NCBI GenBank assembly: GCA_036505615.1
Contig: DASXTB010000389.1
Coordinates: 1-9,063, forward strand
Origin: DASXTB01 sp036505615
Lineage (GTDB): Bacteria > Acidobacteriota > UBA6911 > JACQSX01
Direction: 5' to 3'
DNA length: 9,063 nt
Of this stretch, positions 6,162 to 9,063 are shown in pieces; positions within the stretch are counted from its first letter, which is position 1; each line of letters begins with the position of its first letter. Made by a program: the position numbers and the translations under genes. The notes beneath the pieces were generated by a model. It did no database searches and was not told the origin of the DNA. It was given only the letters and a program-made list of their open reading frames with translations.

Positions 6162-6479
6162 CGCAAAGGCGCAAAGCGGCCCCTGACGACTGGAGCCAGA
6201 ACGTCATCAGTCATCGGATCAGAAACGTAGCTAAAAAACAGAATTCTGCGGGTTAGTTGCGCGACTCTCTCGGAGACGGCCCTCAGGCCGTCTCTCCGCT
6301 GCAAAATATAGCCTCTCGGAGACGGCCCTCAGGCGGTCTGTCCGCTCCCAAATGTAGAAACTGGTGGGCGCGCTTCGCGCTTCTCACTTACAGGGAAGCG
6401 ACGGGCGCATTAAAAACTTTTATTGGAAATGGTCTGTAAATGCGAGCGCATAAGGCGGGAATTCGGGCCTCAAAGGCAG
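6162..6479. other. Regulator leader region without a gene: octamers, duplicated hairpin, GC-rich hairpin
   Basis: Two CGCAAAGR octamers (6162-6177) are followed by sequence in which I see no credible gene on either strand, then a 46-bp tandem duplication (6267-6357) and a hairpin GCGCG-CTT-CGCGC at 6368-6380. If the promoter at 6498-6525 is real, this forms most of a roughly 490-nt untranslated leader of the regulator transcript. Confidence 0.6.
6267..6357. repeat. 46-bp tandem duplication carrying a stem-loop
   Basis: Two copies begin with CTCTCGGAGACGGCCCTCAG (6267 and 6313). Copy 1 forms a perfect 9-bp stem GAGACGGCC/GGCCGTCTC (6273-6281 with 6286-6294) around CTCA. Copy 2 has base changes in the right arm that break the stem. 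No T-run follows on either strand, so intrinsic termination is unlikely. Confidence 0.85.
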
Positions 6480-6496
6480 CGTTCACATTGTGAACG
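6480..6496. promoter_or_regulatory. 17-bp perfect palindrome, candidate operator
   Basis: CGTTCACATTGTGAACG is an 8-bp inverted repeat with one central base. It covers the expected transcription start of the promoter at 6498-6525, a common position for a repressor site. The regulator encoded downstream is the obvious candidate ligand, but that is inference. The half-site TGTGAA resembles that of Rex, but the arms are in the opposite order to a Rex operator. Confidence 0.6.
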
Positions 6497-6497
6497 T

Positions 6498-6525
6498 ATT
6501 GTATTTATATCAAGTCGGGTGTCAA
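6498..6525 (-). promoter_or_regulatory. Predicted sigma70-type promoter for the regulator/polysaccharide operon
   Basis: On the minus strand TTGACA (6520-6525) is followed after 16 bp by TACAAT (6498-6503), a near-consensus pair in AT-rich DNA between the HEPN2 stop and the regulator. Transcription would begin near 6491, inside the palindrome at 6480-6496, and run through the regulator and probably MNT1-HEPN1-wzz-gmd1-fcl. This is the clearest promoter I found in the window. Confidence 0.6.
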
Positions 6526-6539
6526 TGGAAAAGTTTCGG

Positions 6540-6647
6540 GTGCGGAATCTCCCGATTGCGGATTGCGGAGTGCGGATTGCGGAATGAGGCGATTGTGGAT
6601 CTCGGATCGCGGATTGAAGCCGTGGATTTACGCGGATTGGCGCGGAT
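6540..6647. repeat. GCGGATT-type heptamer array C
   Basis: Degenerate heptamers (GCGGATT, GCGGAGT, GCGGAAT) run from just upstream of the promoter's -35 box to the HEPN2 stop codon (6648-6650). A 22-bp stretch (6541-6562) is exactly repeated at 7482-7503 on the other side of MNT2-HEPN2. Confidence 0.85.
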
Positions 6648-7097
6648 TCATTCGTTGTTAGCCTGCAAAATATCTTGTTCGCCTTTCTCCTGATAATGTC
6701 GGCCAACCGCGGAGACGAGTCTTTCGGCCGCTCTTAGGGCGCGTTCTGCCATCTCCTTGCCATAGAACTGGTGGGGATACCCACTGGGAAGGCCGTTGGG
6801 GTACCGGGAAGGAACGTAATGCAGATCTAATTCCCGGGCTTCATCCAAAAGCTCCGCGAGCGATTTTAGTTTTTCTTTCGCAGCCCCGACCATCGTAACC
6901 AGGGAATGAGTTAGTAGCGCCGTTCTCCTCGCCCCCGTGTAATAGAGGAAGGACTTAAGCGCTTTCTCGGCCGCCTGCTGCGCCAGGAAGCATGCCGTGT
7001 CATGGAATCCCCCTTGTATGTTCCACTCCGCCGCCTTCAAATCGTACAGCGCCTGCTGGAACCAGCGCGTTGTTTCAGCTTCCCGCTGCCCCCCCAT
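6648..7097 (-). CDS. HEPN-domain protein (HEPN2), partner of MNT2
   Basis: The 149-residue protein has the classical HEPN-family sequence: WFQQALYDLKAAEWNIQGG (12-30), DTACFLAQQAAEKALKSFL (33-51), THSL (63-66) and DLHYVPSRYPNG..YP (91-108). Members paired with a minimal nucleotidyltransferase are predicted or shown toxin-antitoxin partners. Unlike HEPN1 it has no clear RX4HXY motif near the C-terminus, and RRTALLTH (57-64) is the only Arg-His combination of suitable spacing. Nuclease activity is therefore doubtful, and it may be a substrate-binding partner. The ATG at 7095-7097 lies inside the MNT2 gene (23-bp overlap), with the strong site GAGGAGGGG about 10 nt upstream. The stop codon touches heptamer array C. 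It is not visibly homologous to HEPN1 outside the general fold. Confidence 0.87.
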   Translation of the reverse strand: MGGQREAETTRWFQQALYDLKAAEWNIQGGFHDTACFLAQQAAEKALKSFLYYTGARRTALLTHSLVTMVGAAKEKLKSLAELLDEARELDLHYVPSRYPNGLPSGYPHQFYGKEMAERALRAAERLVSAVGRHYQEKGEQDILQANNE

Positions 7098-7389
7098 AAA
7101 TTAGACGCCCCTCCTCGGCGACCATGCAGGCGAAGGCGTTGCCATCCCGCTGCATCGCCGCAAATTCTTCGGGAGTGTACACCAGAATGTCCACTCCCCC
7201 CAATGACGCAGGCAGAAGGCGTGCCACTTCCCGCAGCCGATCAAAGAAGGGCACCGGAGTCTGTTTAATTACAACCACATCCAGGTCGCTTAACTCGTCG
7301 TCTTCTCCGCGCGCCACAGACCCAAAGAGATAGACACGCTCGGGCTGGTAGGCACGCAAGGCTTCTCTGAGTTTGTCAATTCGGGTCAT
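7075..7389 (-). CDS. Minimal nucleotidyltransferase (MNT2), predicted antitoxin of HEPN2
   Basis: The 104-residue protein has YLFGSVARGEDDELSDLDVV (20-39), a canonical GSX10DXD motif (Gly23-Ser24, Asp35, Asp37), and VDILV with the third acid Asp67. This is the full catalytic set of a polymerase-beta-fold nucleotidyltransferase. Family members in type VII systems transfer AMP to the partner HEPN protein. I chose the ATG at 7387-7389, because the helix leading into strand 1 (MTRIDKLREALRA) starts there as in most relatives. A GTG at 7405-7407 would add six residues and abuts heptamer array D directly. Neither start has a recognisable Shine-Dalgarno sequence. It overlaps HEPN2 by 23 bp, indicating translational coupling. 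Confidence 0.88.
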   Translation of the reverse strand: MTRIDKLREALRAYQPERVYLFGSVARGEDDELSDLDVVVIKQTPVPFFDRLREVARLLPASLGGVDILVYTPEEFAAMQRDGNAFACMVAEEGRLIYGGAAGS

Positions 7390-7407
7390 CGACGGGGATG
7401 ATAGCAC

Positions 7408-7515
7408 ATTGCGAATTGCGGATTGCGGATGGGGGATTGCGGATTGGGATCACCTCGAAATGCGGAGTGCGGAATTTGGAATGCGGAATCTCCCGATTGC
7501 GGAATGCGGATTGGG
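7408..7515. repeat. GCGGATT-type heptamer array D
   Basis: Degenerate heptamers fill the DNA directly upstream of MNT2. The array contains the second copy (7482-7503) of an exact 22-bp direct repeat also present in array C, so arrays C and D bracket the MNT2-HEPN2 pair. Confidence 0.85.
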
Positions 7516-7646
7516 CCAGGAATTTCACGAATTCCACGAATGCACTGACTTTATTTTTCAACGCCGAGGCTCAAGCCAATGTCGAATGTCGAAAGTCGAA
7601 GGTCGAATGCCGCAGATGGGAATCGAACGTTCAGTCCCGACAGCAC
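7516..7646. other. gmd2-MNT2 spacer: nonamer run and short GTCGAAR array
   Basis: This holds three imperfect 9-bp units (AATTTCACG, AATTCCACG, AATGCACTG; 7521-7547), then four GTCGAAN heptamers (7581-7608) of the same type as the array at 6008-6161. I see no gene, promoter or terminator. Short open frames here are repeat-derived. Confidence 0.65.
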
Positions 7647-8639
7647 TTACGGCTTGAATTGGGAGTACTGGGTTTGGGCGGAAGCTTTAAGACGGGCCAG
7701 GTCGGAGTCGATCATCATTTCAACCAAATGCTTGAAGGGGGTCTTGGCGCTCCAGCCCAGTTTGGCTTTGGCTTTAGTACAGTTGCCGATCAGGTAATCG
7801 ACTTCGGCGGGACGGACAAAAGCCGGGTCCCGGGTTACGTAATCCTCGTAATTCAGGCCTGCCCTGCCAAACGCGATTTCACAAAACTCTCTTACGGTGT
7901 GCGTTTGTTCTGTCGCAATCACAAAGTCCTCGGGCGTGTCCTGCTGCAGCATCAGCCACATGGCTTCAACATAGTCGCCGGCAAAGCCCCAGTCCCGGCT
8001 GGCGTCTAAATTACCCAAACGGAGTTCCTTGGCCAGGCCGTATTTGATACGGGCCACTCCGTCGGTAATCTTTCGCGAAACAAATTCGAAACCCCGCCGC
8101 GGCGACTCATGATTAAAGAGGATTCCTGAGACCGCAAACATGTCGTAGCTTTCACGATAGTTCACAGTGATCCAGTGTCCGTAGACCTTAGCCACACCGT
8201 AGGGGCTGCGCGGATAGAACGGGGTTTTTTCGTTCTGCGGGCTTTCGACGACTTTGCCGAACATTTCGCTGGTGGAAGCCTGATAGAAACGGATCTGAGG
8301 GTTTACGGCACGAATCGCCTCTAAAACGCGCGTGACTCCCAGGGCGGTAAACTCGCCCGTCAGAACGGGCTGGGGCCAGGAGGCCTGGACGAAACTCTGG
8401 GCTGCCAAATTGTAGACTTCGGCGGGTTGTGCTTCGCGGACGGCGTTGATTAGAGAATTTTGGTCGAGTAGATCGGCTTGAAGCAGATGAAGCCGGTCCT
8501 GGATGTGCTGGATTCGCTCGAAATTGATAGTGCTGCTGCGGCGGACAACGCCGTAGACTTCGTAACCCTTCGCTAACAGGAATTCCGCCAGGTAGGATCC
8601 GTCTTGGCCGGTGATGCCGGTGATTAGGGCTCGCTTCAT
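7647..8639 (-). CDS. gmd: GDP-mannose 4,6-dehydratase (copy 2, divergent)
   Basis: This second enzyme is predicted to convert GDP-D-mannose to GDP-4-keto-6-deoxy-D-mannose. The 330-residue protein has GITGQDGSYLAE (GxxGxxG at 8-14), RRSSTINFERI, YNLAAQSFVQASW (76-88), QASTSEMFG (120-128), YGVAK (Tyr147, Lys151) and NHESPRRGFEFVSRKI. Against copy 1 it lacks about 28 residues, mainly after RRxST and at the C-terminus, and the shared blocks are separated by quite different sequence, which points to a distinct subfamily. No Fcl, Rmd or other reductase lies next to it, so the final sugar it serves is unknown (GDP-L-fucose, GDP-D-rhamnose or GDP-perosamine are possible). The ATG at 8637-8639 is supported by alignment to the family N-terminus. 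No Shine-Dalgarno sequence is visible, since the CAG heptamer array begins 3 bases upstream. Confidence 0.95.
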   Translation of the reverse strand: MKRALITGITGQDGSYLAEFLLAKGYEVYGVVRRSSTINFERIQHIQDRLHLLQADLLDQNSLINAVREAQPAEVYNLAAQSFVQASWPQPVLTGEFTALGVTRVLEAIRAVNPQIRFYQASTSEMFGKVVESPQNEKTPFYPRSPYGVAKVYGHWITVNYRESYDMFAVSGILFNHESPRRGFEFVSRKITDGVARIKYGLAKELRLGNLDASRDWGFAGDYVEAMWLMLQQDTPEDFVIATEQTHTVREFCEIAFGRAGLNYEDYVTRDPAFVRPAEVDYLIGNCTKAKAKLGWSAKTPFKHLVEMMIDSDLARLKASAQTQYSQFKP

Positions 8640-8642
8640 GGT

Positions 8643-8824
8643 CAGTTACCAGTGCCCAGTGGCCAGTTCCCAGTGGCCAGTTCCTAGTGAAAAGCTCTCA
8701 GCGGTCAGCTGTCAGCGATCAGTTTTCAGCTCTGAGCTTTCGGTTGCCAGTGCCCAGTACTCAGTGCCCAGTGCTCAGCGAAATGCTCTCAGCTATCAGC
8801 GGTCAGCTCTCAGTTCTCAGATAG
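8643..8824. repeat. CAGYNNN heptamer array, 26 units in unbroken register
   Basis: Twenty-six consecutive 7-nt units, mostly CAGTGCC, CAGTTCC, CAGCTCT and CAGCGGT types, run without loss of phase. Units 2-13 resemble units 15-26, a higher-order period of 13 heptamers (91 bp). Three further in-phase heptamers lie at 8840-8860 after a break. The array starts 3 bases from the gmd2 start codon. Confidence 0.93.
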
Positions 8825-8857
8825 GTCTTAGTTAGTTCTCAGCTATCACGGATCAGC

Positions 8858-8905
8858 GGTCAACAAGTCATCAAGTCAACAGGTCCACACGTCAGCAAGC
8901 CAACA
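8858..8905. repeat. AGTCAACA-type octamer run, six units
   Basis: GGTCAACA, AGTCATCA, AGTCAACA, GGTCCACA, CGTCAGCA and AGCCAACA follow one another with an 8-bp period, directly after the heptamer array. Confidence 0.8.
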
Positions 8906-9063
8906 CCGACCGTTTAATCCGGATTATTCACAAAAATTCACTGCAGAGACACAAAAAACGCAGAGACACCGCAGAGAACAGGGCGTCACGCCCACCGGCA
9001 ATAATAGCTTAGTTTCATCCTGGCCATAGCTCCTTTTCCCCTTCTTATGTATAGCAACCTCCC
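8906..9063. other. Gene-free end of the window with two small palindromes
   Basis: This holds TAATCCGGATTA (8915-8926), two CGCAGAGA-containing repeats (8943-8977) and GGGCGTCACGCCC (8981-8993, 6-bp arms with one central base). I see no open reading frame of interest and no convincing promoter for gmd2, so the promoter may lie beyond the window or in the arrays. Confidence 0.5.

Noticed and set aside
5954..6256. Plus-strand open frame of 100 codons with a Ser-Lys-Val-Glu heptapeptide repeat
   Set aside because: It is a translation of the GTCGAAR array. The period is a multiple of three (21 bp), so open frames arise on several frames of both strands, and no domain or ribosome site supports it.
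6273..6294. Intrinsic terminator
   Set aside because: The stem is strong but no T-run follows on either strand.
6122..6439. Short genes on either strand in the regulator leader
   Set aside because: Frames of about 60 codons cross the hairpin duplication and array with no ribosome site or domain.
6480..6496. Rex or CRP operator
   Set aside because: The half-site TGTGAA is shared, but the arms face the other way with a 1-nt centre, unlike TTGTGAA-N6-TTCACAA (Rex) or TGTGA-N6-TCACA (CRP).
8611..8835. Plus-strand open frame over the CAG heptamer array
   Set aside because: It is made of array sequence and overlaps the gmd2 start on the other strand. There is no coding signal apart from lack of stops.
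8643..8860. CRISPR array
   Set aside because: The units are contiguous 7-mers with no spacers and no conserved 23-47 bp repeat. The same holds for the array at 6008-6161.

Overview
All ten genes supported in this window lie on the minus strand, so the locus reads from right to left. It is part of an exopolysaccharide or O-antigen cluster. In transcription order: gmd2 (8639-7647), nucleotidyltransferase MNT2 (7389-7075), HEPN2 (7097-6648), a predicted promoter with an operator-like palindrome (6525-6480), a winged-helix/Rossmann regulator (6001-5390), nucleotidyltransferase MNT1 (5393-4872), HEPN1 (4875-4417), a Wzz-like chain-length/co-polymerase protein (4307-2577), gmd1 (2526-1450), fcl (1450-461) and the 5' part of cysH (360 to beyond the window start). 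Gmd converts GDP-D-mannose to GDP-4-keto-6-deoxy-D-mannose and Fcl converts that to GDP-L-fucose, so this stretch makes an activated deoxy sugar for a surface glycan whose length the Wzz-like protein would help set. No glycosyltransferase, flippase or polymerase is visible here. cysH (assimilatory sulfate reduction) probably marks the edge of the sugar module.

Two unrelated MNT-HEPN pairs, the architecture of type VII toxin-antitoxin systems, are embedded in the locus. Each is bracketed by degenerate heptanucleotide (GCGGATT) repeats. The first pair sits between the regulator and wzz. A diverged copy of the regulator's last codons precedes wzz, and the ATGA stop/start junction is found at both ends, so the pair appears to have been spliced into an older regulator-wzz operon. 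The second pair carries an exact 22-bp direct repeat in its flanking arrays.

The intergenic DNA is unusually rich in short-period repeats: GCGGATT arrays, a GTCGAAR array (7 copies of a 21-bp unit), a 26-unit CAGYNNN heptamer array, octamer and nonamer runs, and a 46-bp hairpin repeat. The first three are unrelated in sequence but all have a 7-nt period. Arrays lie at or within a few bases of the start codon of gmd2, MNT2, the regulator, MNT1 and wzz. In wzz and MNT1 the array is itself translated.

The organism looks like an environmental, Gram-negative-type bacterium of moderate GC content. Repeats of this kind occur in many uncultivated lineages, and I cannot assign a phylum from this sequence alone. 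The most distinctive feature is the repeat-bracketed insertion of two AMPylation-type toxin-antitoxin pairs into a polysaccharide operon, together with the repeat-encoded N-termini and the promoter/palindrome unit ahead of the regulator.
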